In this document: positions 37,137 to 46,551 of the stretch, piece by piece
Numbering within the stretch: the stretch's first letter is position 1
Layout of the letters: every line of letters begins with the position of its first letter
Source: Nitrospira sp.
Lineage (GTDB): Bacteria > Nitrospirota > Nitrospiria > Nitrospirales > Nitrospiraceae
NCBI GenBank assembly: GCA_018242665.1
Contig: JAFEBL010000041.1
Location: 1-60,795 of the forward strand
Reading direction: 5' to 3'
Length of the DNA: 60,795 bases
Position numbers and translations under genes: made by a program
The notes under the pieces: model-generated
Database searches by the model: none
What the model was told of the DNA's origin: nothing
The model's input: only the letters and a program-made list of their open reading frames with translations

Positions 37137-38105
37137 ATGAGAGACTACCTCGACTTTGAAAAACCGATCCGCGAACTCGAAGAGAAAATCGAGAAGCTGG
37201 CTTCCGCCGAGTCGCCCAAATCCGGGACCCAGGACGAAATCCGGAAGCTGCGAACCAAACTCGCGCAGGTCGAGCATCAGCTCTACACCAGCCTGACGCC
37301 CTGGCAACGGACCCAGTTGGCCCGTCATCCCCAACGCCCGACATCCCTCGACTATATCAACGAACTCTCCCGGGAATTTCTCGAATTGCATGGTGATCGC
37401 AGCTTCGGCGACGATCGCGCGATTGTCGGCGGATTCGCCCGGTTCAACGATCGCTCGGTCATGATCATCGGCCACCAGAAGGGCAAAACCCTCAAGGAAC
37501 GCATGCAGCGGAATTTCGGCATGCCCAATCCCGAGGGCTACCGCAAGGCGTTGCGGCTCATGCGCCTCGCGGAAAAATTCAACCGCCCCATCATCACCCT
37601 GATCGACACCCCCGGCGCCTATCCCGGCATCGGCGCGGAAGAGCGGGGACAGGCCGAAGCCATTGCCAGAAATCTTTTCGTCATGTCCCGGTTGACCGTC
37701 CCCATCATCTCCGTCGTCATCGGCGAAGGCGGCAGCGGCGGCGCCCTGGCCCTCGGCGTCAGCGACCGCATTTTGATGTTGGAGCATTCCGTCTACTCCG
37801 TCATTTCGCCCGAAGGCTGTGCCGCCATTCTTTATGACGATCCGGCCAAGGTGCCGGATGCCGCGGCCTCGCTGCGAATGACCGCTCAAGACCTCGTGGG
37901 ACTCGGCATCGTAGACGAAGTGATCCCGGAACCGCTCGGCGGCGCGCACCGCGAGCCACGAGCCATGTGCGACCGGGTCGCCAAGGCGCTCGCCAATCAA
38001 CTCTATGCCCTGGCGGAACTCCCGACGGATCAGCTCATCGCCCAGCGCGACCAGAAGTTCCGCAAGATCGGCGTCGTGGGCAACCTCGTGCCGGTCGCGA
38101 GCTAA
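37137..38105 (+). CDS. accA: Acetyl-CoA carboxylase carboxyltransferase subunit alpha
   Basis: Carboxyltransferase half of acetyl-CoA carboxylase, which transfers the carboxyl from biotin to acetyl-CoA in fatty acid synthesis. 322 residues, standard length. The N-terminal helix block (YLDFEKPIRELEEKIEKLA) is followed by the crotonase-like core: FLELHGDRSFGDDRAIVGG, GFARF, then LIDTPGAYPGIGAEERGQ and GEGGSGGALALGV. AGGGAG lies upstream of the ATG. It works with AccD, which is not encoded in this window. Confidence 0.96.
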   Translation: MRDYLDFEKPIRELEEKIEKLASAESPKSGTQDEIRKLRTKLAQVEHQLYTSLTPWQRTQLARHPQRPTSLDYINELSREFLELHGDRSFGDDRAIVGGFARFNDRSVMIIGHQKGKTLKERMQRNFGMPNPEGYRKALRLMRLAEKFNRPIITLIDTPGAYPGIGAEERGQAEAIARNLFVMSRLTVPIISVVIGEGGSGGALALGVSDRILMLEHSVYSVISPEGCAAILYDDPAKVPDAAASLRMTAQDLVGLGIVDEVIPEPLGGAHREPRAMCDRVAKALANQLYALAELPTDQLIAQRDQKFRKIGVVGNLVPVAS

Positions 38106-38373
38106 CCTCCAAGGCAACGCCTCTCCCAGTTCCGCAATCGCCAATCCCACATCGTGGCGTCCACGTTCCCCTGTCTCCTTCTTTCGTGTGCAATCTACAG
38201 GCTTTCCCCGATTTTCGGACATCCCGCAAGTTGTTAGACTGCCGCCCGCTGACGTGCGGCATCTGACTTTCCCTCGATCAGCATGATTCAACCGTCGCCG
38301 GACAACACCCACACCAGGCCCGGCCCATTCACCCATCGTGCGCTACGATTGTTCAGAGGAGGTATGTGGCGGT

Positions 38374-39690
38374 ATGTCGAAGAAGCATGTGAACAGGTTC
38401 ATCATGGCAGTGGCCCTCGCGTGTGTCGTTGACGCCGGGAGCACCTTTGCGCAATCGTTACTCACCGGGTTGCCGTCGGGCGACATGCCCACTCCTGTGT
38501 TTTCCGCGCAACCATCCGGCTTGGAGGGAAGTCCTGCATCCGAACCATTGTGGACCGACGCGCTCTGGCACGCCGACGAAAAGGGCATCCGCCGTTTTTT
38601 CCCGCAGGACGGCGTTCTCCGCGTCCGGGGCTGGATCGACGGCGGCTACACCTACAATGCCAGCAGCCCGAGCCACAACTTCAACGGGCCGTACAACGCG
38701 ATCGACCGTGATATCCCGGTCCTCAATCAGTTGTATATGATCGTCGAAAAGCCGTTGACGGCCACCGGCAGCAACTGGGGCATCGGCGGACGCCTCGACT
38801 TCATGTATGGCTACGATTACTTTCTGACACAGAGCAACGGCGTCGAGCGGCGCGAGAACGGCGCCCAGCGGTGGAACGCGCAGGGGCAACATTACGGACT
38901 GGCGATGCCGCAAGCCTATGCGGAAATCGGCAACCAGACCTTTTCCGTGAAGATCGGACACTTTTATACGATTATCGGGTACGAGGGCGTCCCGGCCATC
39001 AACAACTTCTTCTATTCGAAATCCTACTCCTATCAATTCGCCGGACCATTCACCCATTGGGGTGGACTAGCGACGTGGCGCATCAATGACCGGGTGACGT
39101 TGCAAGGCGGAGTAGTCAACGGCTGGGATTCGCTGAACCGATACAAGGACAGCGCGACGGGCCTCGCCAGCATTAAGTACACCGCCCCGGAAGATTTCTG
39201 GTCGCTCTCGTTCTCGATGGTGACCGGCAACGAACCAAGTGCCGTCGCCACGCAGTTTGAAACCCGTACCCGCTACAGCGCGATCTTCACGCTGCATCCG
39301 GCAGAGCGATGGGAATATGTCTTCCACCATCACTATGCGTACCAAAACCAGGGCAGACTCGACGGCGGCACCGCGCGCTGGTATGGAATCGACAACTATC
39401 TCTACTACGCCCTCACCGATCAGGTGCGCGCAGGGCTTCGCCTGGAGTGGATGCGCGACGAAGCCGGTACCCGCGTCGGAGGTAACCCGGTACGCGACAA
39501 CCCGAACCTCGGGCCGTTCGCCGGCTCCTTCTACTCCGTCAGCGTCGGCCTGAATTATCGGCCGCATCCCAACGTGCTGATCCGTCCGGAAGTGCGCGCC
39601 GATTGGTTTGATGGCCAACGGCAGCCCTTCAACGACGGCCTGAACAAGAACCAGGTTCTGGCCGCGATCAACGGCAATCTGCAGTTCTAA
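38374..39690 (+). CDS. Outer-membrane beta-barrel porin, BBP2/OmpL-like
   Basis: 438 residues from ATG 38374; a signal peptide (about 1-28) ends in GSTFAQ. The mature part is rich in alternating strands and aromatic girdles, with YGYDYFLTQSNGVERRENGA, YAEIGNQTFSVKIGHFYTII and C-terminal strands ending in the aromatic residue LQF, as expected for a barrel. The motifs fit the BBP2 (DUF1597) porin family. A GAGGAGG motif lies 11 bases upstream, slightly far; an ATG at 38364 is out of frame. No partner transporter is encoded next to it, and family A copy 3 follows immediately. Confidence 0.85.
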   Translation: MSKKHVNRFIMAVALACVVDAGSTFAQSLLTGLPSGDMPTPVFSAQPSGLEGSPASEPLWTDALWHADEKGIRRFFPQDGVLRVRGWIDGGYTYNASSPSHNFNGPYNAIDRDIPVLNQLYMIVEKPLTATGSNWGIGGRLDFMYGYDYFLTQSNGVERRENGAQRWNAQGQHYGLAMPQAYAEIGNQTFSVKIGHFYTIIGYEGVPAINNFFYSKSYSYQFAGPFTHWGGLATWRINDRVTLQGGVVNGWDSLNRYKDSATGLASIKYTAPEDFWSLSFSMVTGNEPSAVATQFETRTRYSAIFTLHPAERWEYVFHHHYAYQNQGRLDGGTARWYGIDNYLYYALTDQVRAGLRLEWMRDEAGTRVGGNPVRDNPNLGPFAGSFYSVSVGLNYRPHPNVLIRPEVRADWFDGQRQPFNDGLNKNQVLAAINGNLQF

Positions 39691-39813
39691 CAGGATGCGG
39701 AAAACGTCCGCCAGCGGCGTTCTCGTTGCGTTCAGGCCCTCAACGTACCGCAAGGGTACGCCTCGGGTCTTCACTGACTGCGGCCTTGCTGGACAGCCAT
39801 TTTGCGCATCCTG
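39691..39813 (+). repeat. Family A palindromic intergenic repeat, copy 3
   Basis: A 123-bp element right after the porin stop. Terminal inverted repeats CAGGATGCG/CGCATCCTG are perfect over nine bases. The inner blocks match copy 1 in order: GCGTTCTCG, then CAACGTACCGCAAGGGTACG, then CTGCGGCCTTGCTGGA. The terminal stem sequence differs completely from those of copies 1 and 2, yet pairs. Confidence 0.88.
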
Positions 39814-39904
39814 CAAGGTGTTTTGCTGCAGGATAGCTCAACGCGAGCTTGACGCAACAAACGATTATTCCAAGACCTGACAAGGAGAATTGAATAGCCG
39901 AGCG

Positions 39905-39932
39905 TGCAGGGTGGTCGAGCGACCATCCTGCA
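39905..39932. terminator. Strong hairpin between convergent porin and ferritin-like genes
   Basis: 12-bp stem TGCAGGGTGGTC/GACCATCCTGCA with a GAGC loop and a single G-T pair. Placed between the convergent porin (plus) and ferritin-like (minus) genes, it could stop transcription from both; it has no T-run on either side. Confidence 0.55.
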
Positions 39933-39955
39933 TGTTCGTCTGTCACCCGTGACCG

Positions 39956-40552
39956 TCAATGGAAAGTTGGGATCGTCGCATCGGCAAGCAGACCGAGCGA
40001 CACGAAGCGCTGTCCAATCACTGAGAGGATGTGTCCGCGCAGCTCAGCCCGATAGGGTTCCAGCGCGGGGTCTTGAAGATACCGATCCACTGTGCGAGGC
40101 AACTTCTTCCACCAGGTGCGCGCGGCCTCACGTGCCTGTTGCGCACCGACTGCGCCGCCGGCCAGAATGGCCTTCAATTCCTTCTCGAAAAATCCGACGT
40201 GCACCTGTTCGTCTTCCAGGATGTCGGACAGATCCGGCCTGATCCCGGCCAGCAGCGTGGCAAACTCCAACCCCAACGCCTCATAGCCGAACAACAACAC
40301 CGCCAGCATTTCCCACTGTGAGGGCACCGTCGGCAATGTGGCCGGCCGTTGGGACGTCGTCCCGAGCATGCCTTCAAATTGCTTGAGATGGTCTTGTTCA
40401 TCCGTCTCATGCCGCTGGAGGAAAGTCTGCACATGGCGAGGCAACTGTTGCGTCTGAGCGGCGCGCACCGCCCACAAGGCCATCGCTTCGGCTCGCAGAA
40501 ACCGTTCGAGCAAGGCCCGTTCGCAGGTGGCAGGCAGGGCGATCATCGTCAC
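39956..40552 (-). CDS. Ferritin-like di-iron domain protein
   Basis: 198 residues from GTG 40552 (ATG 40546 is the alternative). All-helical with the ferritin-like ligand pattern: an early Glu in FLRAEAMALW, then EQDH in HETDEQDHL, a Glu in LFGYEALGLEF and EQVH in EDEQVHVGFF, the E/ExxH pairs of a di-iron carboxylate site. The C-terminus is a predicted short helical tail. GGAGGAG sits just upstream, within the end of the preceding 66-residue gene, and translational coupling is likely. Function (iron storage, oxidase or other) cannot be told. Confidence 0.75.
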   Translation of the reverse strand: MTMIALPATCERALLERFLRAEAMALWAVRAAQTQQLPRHVQTFLQRHETDEQDHLKQFEGMLGTTSQRPATLPTVPSQWEMLAVLLFGYEALGLEFATLLAGIRPDLSDILEDEQVHVGFFEKELKAILAGGAVGAQQAREAARTWWKKLPRTVDRYLQDPALEPYRAELRGHILSVIGQRFVSLGLLADATIPTFH

Positions 40553-40554
40553 AC

Positions 40555-40755
40555 TCACTGCTCCTCCGGCGGCGCGATCGGACCGGCCCATTCGCCCTTG
40601 GTCAAGCCGACTTCCTGAGACGCCCCATCGGGCCATTGAAAATAACCCACCTGGTCGACAAACAGAATGAGCGGGTCCATGTCCTCCCCCAGCCCACGCC
40701 ACCAATACCAGCCGGCCTGCGTCGGTTTGTCGCTCGTCCATCTCAAGCTATTCAT
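40555..40755 (-). CDS. Small conserved-looking protein of 66 residues
   Basis: Starts at ATG 40755 behind GGGAGGACC. The product is rich in Trp and acidic residues (GWYWWRGLGEDMDPLILFVDQ) with no signal peptide. Its stop is two bases before the GTG of the ferritin-like gene, so both are translated from one message. No family is recognised; a short Trp-rich layout is seen in some phage and plasmid proteins. Confidence 0.6.
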   Translation of the reverse strand: MNSLRWTSDKPTQAGWYWWRGLGEDMDPLILFVDQVGYFQWPDGASQEVGLTKGEWAGPIAPPEEQ

Positions 40756-40866
40756 GGTCCTCCCGTGAATCGTGAAGCGTCTCTCGTCAAGATGAGGGGA
40801 TTGGGCTATCCGGTCCTGTCACTGTCCCATTCACTATGCGCGATGTGTTATAGGCTACGTCAGGCG

Positions 40867-43377
40867 ATGCACCCTACCATGGACCGATTACCAATAGAAG
40901 AGGTGATTCCCGCGCTCCGCGAGCGGCTCGCGACGGGGCGATCGGTGCTGCTGACCGCACAACCGGGCGCCGGCAAAACCACCCGTGTTCCGCTGGCCCT
41001 GCTCGACGAACCTTGGCTGGCAGGACAGAAGGTCGTCATGCTGGAGCCACGCCGGCTGGCCGCGCGCGCCGCCGCGGCCTACATGGCCGCGAGCCTCGAC
41101 GAGCCGGTTGGTCGAACGGTAGGCTATCGCATCCGGCACGAAACCAAAGTCAGCGCGGCTACCCGCATCGAGGTCGTAACCGAAGGCATCCTCACGCGTA
41201 TCGTGCAGCACGATCCGTCGCTGGCCGGGTACGGCCTCGTGATCTTCGATGAATTTCACGAACGCAGCCTGCAGGCCGACCTCGGACTGGCGTTCGCAAG
41301 GGAATCGCAACGATTGTTCCGCGAAGACCTACGCCTGCTCGTGATGTCTGCCACCCTCGACTGCGCCGCCGTGACGGCATTGCTGTCTGACTCCACAACC
41401 ATCTCCTGCGACGGGCGCCTGTTTCCTGTCACCACGCAGTATCTCGACCGGCCGATCGAGGGCCATCTGGAACCGGCGGTGGTGCGAAATATCAAATTGG
41501 CACTGGCGAAAGAACCGGGCAGCCTGCTGGTCTTCCTGCCCGGCATGGCGGAGATCCGGCGCGTCGAGCGACAACTGCATGAGAGCCGGCTGGACCAGGA
41601 CATCATCATTGCGCCTCTGCACGGAGAGCTGCCGCAGGCCGAGCAGGACCAAGCGATACGTCCCGCGCCTTCAGGCAGCCGCAAGATCGTGCTGGCCACT
41701 TCAATCGCGGAAACGAGTCTAACCATCGAGGGCGTGCGCGTCGTCATCGATGCGGGACTCATGCGTGTCCCTCGCTTTGATCCGCGCACCGGCCTCACCA
41801 GGCTGGACACCATTCGCGTCACGCAGGATGCGGCTGACCAACGTCGCGGCCGCGCCGGACGGTTGGAGCCGGGCACCTGTTACCGCCTGTGGACCAACGC
41901 GGAGCATCAGGGACTACTGCCGCGACGGCCGCCGGAAATACTTGAAGCGGACCTGGCACCACTCGCATTGGAACTGGTGGAATGGGGCGTGCTCGACGCC
42001 GCGGAACTCTCCTGGCTGGATCCTCCACCGGCCGGAGCGTTGGCACAGGCCAGGGACTTGCTCAGACAATTGGGCGCACTCGATGCGCAAGGCGCGTTGA
42101 CGGCCCACGGCCGCCGGTTGGCCCACGTCACGGTGCACCCGCGACTGGCTCATATGATGGTCGCCGCCGTGCCGTTGGGATTTGGCCCCTGGGCCTGCGA
42201 CCTCGCCGCGCTACTCAGTGAACGCGACATCCTGCAAGGCGGCCCCGGTTGGCGCCATGCCGACCTGCGGCTGCGCATGGAAGCGCTATACGGCAATAAG
42301 GAACACCTCGCCGCCGCCACGATCAACCGGGCTGGCTGTGAACGGGTCCGGCGCGCATCAGAACAATGGCGGCGGCAACTTCAACTGAGCGCCCCATCCG
42401 GTGACGGTATCGAACATATCGGCATCCTGCTGGCCTTCGCCTACCCGGATCGCGTAGCGCAACGGCTCGCGGGAAACGACGGACGCTACCGCCTCGCGAA
42501 TGGCCGCGGGGCGTCGTTCCAAGGACAGCAGGGGCTGTCGCAGGAAGAGTACCTCGTCGTGGCGCAACTCGACGGCACAGGCGACTGGGCACGCATCCTT
42601 GCCGCCGCGCCGGTGCCGCTTCAAGAACTCGAGCGTCACTGCGCGGAACAGATCTGTACCGTCGACTTGTTGGAATGGGATGACCGGTCGGAGTCCGTCC
42701 GCGCAAGACGGCAGCGGCGCTTCGGCCAATTGATCCTGGAAGATCGCGCCGCCCATGAGCCGGATCCAGCGCAGGTGGCTGCCGCGCTGCTCCTTGGTCT
42801 CCGACGCGCCGGACTCACCGCCCTGCCTTGGACCAAGGAGCAGCAGCAATGGCGGGCACGCATTGCCCTTCTCCACCGCATCGACCCAACCTGGCCCGAT
42901 CTTTCCGACGACGCGCTCACAAAAAATCTGGAGCAATGGCTGGCCCCGTTTTTGACGGGACTCACCAGCCTGGCGCAACTCCGCCGCCTGGACCTACAAG
43001 CTCCGCTCGATAGCCTGTTGACCTGGCAGCAGCGTCAGGACTTGCCCCGGCTCGCACCGACGCACATCACGGTGCCGAGCGGCTCACACGTGCGGCTCGA
43101 CTACGAGCAGGGTGACTCGCCGGTCCTCGCCGTTCGTCTGCAGGAAATGTTCGGCTGTCAGGAGACACCGAGGATCGCAGGAGGAGCCGTGCCGGTCATG
43201 GTGCATCTGCTCTCACCGGCCGGCAGGCCCGTGCAAGTCACCAAGGACCTGGCAAGTTTCTGGCGATCGGCGTATCAGGAGGTGAAAAAGGAATTGCGCG
43301 GCCGGTACCCCCGCCACCATTGGCCGGATGATCCCCTCAGCGCACCACCGACCAACCGGGCCAAGCGACGCACGTAG
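40867..43377 (+). CDS. hrpB: ATP-dependent helicase HrpB
   Basis: DExH-box helicase of the HrpB family, 836 residues. Walker A is QPGAGKTTR, Walker B is FDEFHERS (DEAH-type variant DEFH), motif III is SATLD, and the QxxGRAGR motif VI is QRRGRAGR. C-terminal HA2/OB-like and HrpB-specific domains follow. The start at ATG 40867 gives the usual N-terminus (LPIEEVIPALRERLATGRSVLL); upstream residues from 40636 overlap the divergent 66-residue gene and are not used. Role in the cell is poorly known; HrpB is a predicted RNA helicase. Confidence 0.93.
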   Translation: MHPTMDRLPIEEVIPALRERLATGRSVLLTAQPGAGKTTRVPLALLDEPWLAGQKVVMLEPRRLAARAAAAYMAASLDEPVGRTVGYRIRHETKVSAATRIEVVTEGILTRIVQHDPSLAGYGLVIFDEFHERSLQADLGLAFARESQRLFREDLRLLVMSATLDCAAVTALLSDSTTISCDGRLFPVTTQYLDRPIEGHLEPAVVRNIKLALAKEPGSLLVFLPGMAEIRRVERQLHESRLDQDIIIAPLHGELPQAEQDQAIRPAPSGSRKIVLATSIAETSLTIEGVRVVIDAGLMRVPRFDPRTGLTRLDTIRVTQDAADQRRGRAGRLEPGTCYRLWTNAEHQGLLPRRPPEILEADLAPLALELVEWGVLDAAELSWLDPPPAGALAQARDLLRQLGALDAQGALTAHGRRLAHVTVHPRLAHMMVAAVPLGFGPWACDLAALLSERDILQGGPGWRHADLRLRMEALYGNKEHLAAATINRAGCERVRRASEQWRRQLQLSAPSGDGIEHIGILLAFAYPDRVAQRLAGNDGRYRLANGRGASFQGQQGLSQEEYLVVAQLDGTGDWARILAAAPVPLQELERHCAEQICTVDLLEWDDRSESVRARRQRRFGQLILEDRAAHEPDPAQVAAALLLGLRRAGLTALPWTKEQQQWRARIALLHRIDPTWPDLSDDALTKNLEQWLAPFLTGLTSLAQLRRLDLQAPLDSLLTWQQRQDLPRLAPTHITVPSGSHVRLDYEQGDSPVLAVRLQEMFGCQETPRIAGGAVPVMVHLLSPAGRPVQVTKDLASFWRSAYQEVKKELRGRYPRHHWPDDPLSAPPTNRAKRRT

Positions 43378-43487
43378 CGATTCCACGCAGCGCAATCACA
43401 AGTCACATCCCCCGCTACTTGCGAATCCTCCTCGATTCCCGCATGCTACGCGGCACATCTTACGGACGATCACCCAACGAGTTGTAC

Positions 43488-44036
43488 ATGAACCATTTCG
43501 TCATCGTCACCGCCTTCGGTCAGGACCGTCCCGGCATCGTTGCCCTCATGGCCGACAGCCTCTACCAACTCGGCTGCAACATTGAAGACAGCTGCATGAC
43601 CAGGCTCCGCGGCGAGTTCACCATGATGCTGATGGTCCGCCTGCCGCAAGGACTCGACGCCGACGCCCTTGGCAGTAGACTCACCGTCTCCACGCGCCCG
43701 TTGGACCTTGCCGTGCTCTGCAGAGCGCTCCCCGATCAGGCAGCGGTCCGGCAACACATGCCTGAGCTACCGACCTTCATGCTCTCGGTCTACGGCGCGG
43801 ACCATCCCGGCATTGTGGCGCAAGTGGCCCGCACCGTGGCGGAGCAAGGCGGCAACATTACCGACATGAACACCCGCGTGATCGGCTCAGGCGAGGTCCC
43901 CGTCTATGTCATGATTCTAGAAATCCAATTGCCGCAGGACCGGCAGGCCGACCAACTCAAGCAGGCCCTGGAAGCGCTCAAGCCGCTCTTGGGTGTCGAT
44001 CTCACGTTCCGCCCGCTCGACAGTGTGACGTTCTAA
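43488..44036 (+). CDS. Two-ACT-domain protein, GcvR-like
   Basis: 182 residues. Two ACT domains: FVIVTAFGQDRPGIVALMAD at about 3-75 and FMLSVYGADHPGIVAQVARTV at about 92-170, each with the DRPGI/DHPGI amino-acid-binding signature. This matches the glycine cleavage repressor GcvR family of small regulators that bind amino acids and modulate partner proteins; no DNA-binding domain is present. ATG 43488 starts directly on the first domain. It ends three bases before def. Confidence 0.85.
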   Translation: MNHFVIVTAFGQDRPGIVALMADSLYQLGCNIEDSCMTRLRGEFTMMLMVRLPQGLDADALGSRLTVSTRPLDLAVLCRALPDQAAVRQHMPELPTFMLSVYGADHPGIVAQVARTVAEQGGNITDMNTRVIGSGEVPVYVMILEIQLPQDRQADQLKQALEALKPLLGVDLTFRPLDSVTF

Positions 44037-44038
44037 TC

Positions 44039-44536
44039 GTGGCGATCCGTCCGATCCTGCACTATCCTCACCCGACATTAAAAACTGACAGCGCCGTCGC
44101 TCTGCCTTCCGATCCGGCAACGCAGGCGATCGTGCAAGACCTGCTCGATACCCTCGCGACGTCTCCCGGCGTGGCCCTTGCCGCGCCGCAGATCGGCTCT
44201 GCCCTGCGCGTGATCGTCGTGGATGTGTCGCGCAAAAAGGGCGAAAGGGGCCATGGGCTGATCGTGCTGATCAACCCGGTTATTCTCCTGCTGGACGGAC
44301 CGAAGATTCTGCGGGAAGGCTGCTTGAGCGTACCGGATTACACCGGCAACGTGCTGCGGCATGAGCAGGCGGTGGTGGAAGGCCTGGCGCCGGACGGCAG
44401 GGTCGTGACACTCACCACATCAGGATTCGAGGCGCTGGCGTTCCAGCACGAGGTGGACCATCTGAACGGCCTATTGTTTCTCGACCGGATTCAATCACTC
44501 AGCACGGACCTCTTCAGGCGGAAAACCTCTGGCTGA
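44039..44536 (+). CDS. def: Peptide deformylase
   Basis: Removes the formyl group from nascent proteins. 165 residues with all three catalytic motifs: GVALAAPQIG (motif 1), EGCLSVP (motif 2) and HEVDHLNG (motif 3, HExDH; the two His and the Cys of motif 2 bind the metal). The start is GTG 44039, two bases after the ACT-protein stop. It converges on the Sel1-like gene with 20 bases between. No fmt gene is adjacent. Confidence 0.95.
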   Translation: MAIRPILHYPHPTLKTDSAVALPSDPATQAIVQDLLDTLATSPGVALAAPQIGSALRVIVVDVSRKKGERGHGLIVLINPVILLLDGPKILREGCLSVPDYTGNVLRHEQAVVEGLAPDGRVVTLTTSGFEALAFQHEVDHLNGLLFLDRIQSLSTDLFRRKTSG

Positions 44537-44556
44537 ACACTTCCTTGGTCGCCAAT

Positions 44557-45015
44557 CTATTTCCTGGGTCTCCACCCCTTGAGGCGCGCGGCAATGGCTT
44601 CACGCTGATCAGGCGTGAGCATCGCAGCCAAGGCGTCGCGCCGGAGTCTGGCTCGCCCGCTGTCCTGACGGCTGGCGAGGGAATACCAGAAAAACGCTTC
44701 CAGCGTATCTTGGATCACGCCCTGCCCTTGTTCGTACAATAGACCGAGGTCCCGTTGCGCCAAAGCATGCCCCTGGTCCGCCGCAAGTTGAAACCACCGC
44801 ACGGCTTCGCCTTCGTCGGTCGTGCCGAGGCTGCCGGTGAGCAGGGCCTGGCCCAACATCCACTGTGCGTTCGCGTCTCCTTCGCCGGCGAGCGCCTGGA
44901 GTTGATACTCGGACGCGGGATCGGCGAGGACCCATGGCGCCCAGCCACAGAGCAACGCTGTCACAGTCGCCACCATCACGCCCCACCGTCGTCTCTCCGT
45001 CATGAAGTTTCTCAT
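44557..45015 (-). CDS. Exported Sel1-repeat protein
   Basis: 152 residues from ATG 45015 (CAAGG seven bases upstream). A basic leader and hydrophobic stretch (VMVATVTALLCGWAPWVLA) form a signal peptide. The mature part holds Sel1-like helical repeats: QWMLGQALLTGSLGTTDEGE and LAQRDLGLLYEQGQGV, each ending in an A-x-x-W-x-x-x-A-A pattern. Sel1 proteins act as scaffolds, often in the envelope. The neighbour on the same strand is the adhesin E-like gene at 45098. Confidence 0.75.
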   Translation of the reverse strand: MRNFMTERRRWGVMVATVTALLCGWAPWVLADPASEYQLQALAGEGDANAQWMLGQALLTGSLGTTDEGEAVRWFQLAADQGHALAQRDLGLLYEQGQGVIQDTLEAFFWYSLASRQDSGRARLRRDALAAMLTPDQREAIAARLKGWRPRK

Positions 45016-45097
45016 CACAAAACCTTGAAGTCGGCGAGGAACGCGAGGGGAGGCAGGGCCGGACTCCAGGCCCAGAACGTGGTGCTGTCGCACGCCG

Positions 45098-45490
45098 CTA
45101 GACCTTCTTGCAGGCAATCTTCAACTCCGCCTCGCCGTCACTCCCCGGCGTGACACGTGACCATTCCCGCGTGGCCTTCCCTGCCTGCATGGGACGGCCC
45201 TTCGCCATCTGCCCGGCATAATACTTCGTCTGCAGCGGCCGGCTCTTTCGCCCATCGCAATCAATTTGTTTCTTGATCTTCACCGAGCGATAGGTGCCTT
45301 GCGGAATTTGCCGGTCCACCTTGAAGTCCTTCAACGTCCAGAGCGTGACCGTCTTGCCCGTCGGCCCGATCGTCGCCATGTCCACGTACCCATCATACTT
45401 ATGTGTGCCGCCGACCAACACCCATTCTGCCGAGGCGGTCTCCACGATCAACAGGATCGCCCCCATGATCATCACGACAGATCTCCGCAT
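45098..45490 (-). CDS. Exported surface-adhesin E family protein
   Basis: 130 residues. N-terminal signal peptide (about 1-21, ending TASA). The mature part matches the small surface-adhesin protein E (Adhesin_E) family: EWVLVGGTHKYDGYVDMATI, LWTLKDFK, and a C-terminal strand pair ending in KIACKKV. Members occur as small secreted or surface proteins; the name comes from protein E of Haemophilus and does not prove adhesion here. It is upstream of the Sel1 gene on the same strand, about 80 bases apart. Confidence 0.7.
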   Translation of the reverse strand: MRRSVVMIMGAILLIVETASAEWVLVGGTHKYDGYVDMATIGPTGKTVTLWTLKDFKVDRQIPQGTYRSVKIKKQIDCDGRKSRPLQTKYYAGQMAKGRPMQAGKATREWSRVTPGSDGEAELKIACKKV

Positions 45491-45669
45491 CGTCCGTCCT
45501 TTGAATCAGAATGTGCTGCCGAACCACAGACAGGAGTAGCCGCTCCCGCCATCAACACGACTGCCTTCCAGCCGCCGATCGCATCATACCATCGGCGCTC
45601 CGTGACATGCAGCCGCCCTGCCCTTCTCTTCTGCTGCATTTTCATCCGGGGTCCGTGTAGAGTCACTCC

Positions 45670-46467
45670 ATGCCACGCCCATCCGACAGAAAACCTGAGC
45701 CGCCACACACGACAGGGCTGGCGAAAGCCGATTCAACCGGCGATCCCAAACGCGTCACACTGGATCGGCTTCTGTCGAAACTCGGCATTGCTAGCCGAAG
45801 CCAGGCCCAAGAGTGGATCAGGGCCGGGCGCGTGCGCATCAACCAACGTCTCGTGCGTCAGCCGGACACGTGGGTTGACTGGCCCGGTGATACCGTCACG
45901 CTCGACGACCAGCCGCTTCACCAGAGCACGCCGCGTTTCATCATTTTTCACAAGCCGAAGGGCTGCGTCACCACGCGACAGGACGAGCAAGGACGCCGCA
46001 CGATCTTCGACGTGCTCCCGCCCGAGATGCAACGCTTGCACGCAGTGGGACGTTTAGACCAGGCCACCAGCGGCCTGCTTCTGCTCACGAACGATTCCAC
46101 GCTTTCCAGCTTTCTCACGGATCCGGCGCACCAGGTCCCGCGCGAGTATCTCGTCACCGTGCGCGGGGACGTGACGGACCGCGTGCGACAGGCAGCCATC
46201 GACGGACTGCACGACGAGGGTGAGTACTTACACTGTGCCGAGGTGACGATCCAGAAACACTCCGGTCGCGAATCCCATCTGGTGGTCACGTTGACCGAAG
46301 GCAAGCATCGCGAGGTCCGCCGCCTGTTCAAGGCCCTCGGCCATGAGGTGACCAGGCTGCGCCGTATCCGTTATGGCCCATTCACGCTGGGCGATCTCCA
46401 GCCAGGCGCCTGGCGCGAGCTTCCGATCGCAGAAGCTAAGACCTTGATCAACAAGGGTTTACCCTGA
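45670..46467 (+). CDS. Pseudouridine synthase, RsuA/RluB family
   Basis: 265 residues. An S4 RNA-binding domain (about 27-85: VTLDRLLSKLGIASRSQAQE) precedes the catalytic RsuA/RluB domain with the motif GRLDQATSGLLLLTND, whose Asp is the catalytic residue. A basic, poorly conserved leader of about 25 residues is present. Within the family it could be RluB/RluE/RluF-like or RsuA-like; the target uridine cannot be told. It is not in an operon with its neighbours; the downstream gene has a separate promoter candidate. Confidence 0.9.
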   Translation: MPRPSDRKPEPPHTTGLAKADSTGDPKRVTLDRLLSKLGIASRSQAQEWIRAGRVRINQRLVRQPDTWVDWPGDTVTLDDQPLHQSTPRFIIFHKPKGCVTTRQDEQGRRTIFDVLPPEMQRLHAVGRLDQATSGLLLLTNDSTLSSFLTDPAHQVPREYLVTVRGDVTDRVRQAAIDGLHDEGEYLHCAEVTIQKHSGRESHLVVTLTEGKHREVRRLFKALGHEVTRLRRIRYGPFTLGDLQPGAWRELPIAEAKTLINKGLP

Positions 46468-46523
46468 TTGGCTCTACCCCTGATCGTTCCCCCACTCGCG
46501 CCTGTTCATTCCCGTGAAAGAAC

Positions 46524-46551
46524 TTGCCAACCGGCAGTGCTGTGCTAAGGT
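46524..46551 (+). promoter_or_regulatory. Candidate sigma-70 promoter of the cupredoxin-like gene
   Basis: TTGCCA at 46524-46529, a 16-base spacer, then TAAGGT at 46546-46551, with a leader of about 150 bases to ATG 46711. Confidence 0.45.

Noticed and set aside
37083-38336. Minus-strand open frame of 417 codons opposite accA
   Set aside because: Runs through a strongly conserved accA coding region and has shadow-like composition.
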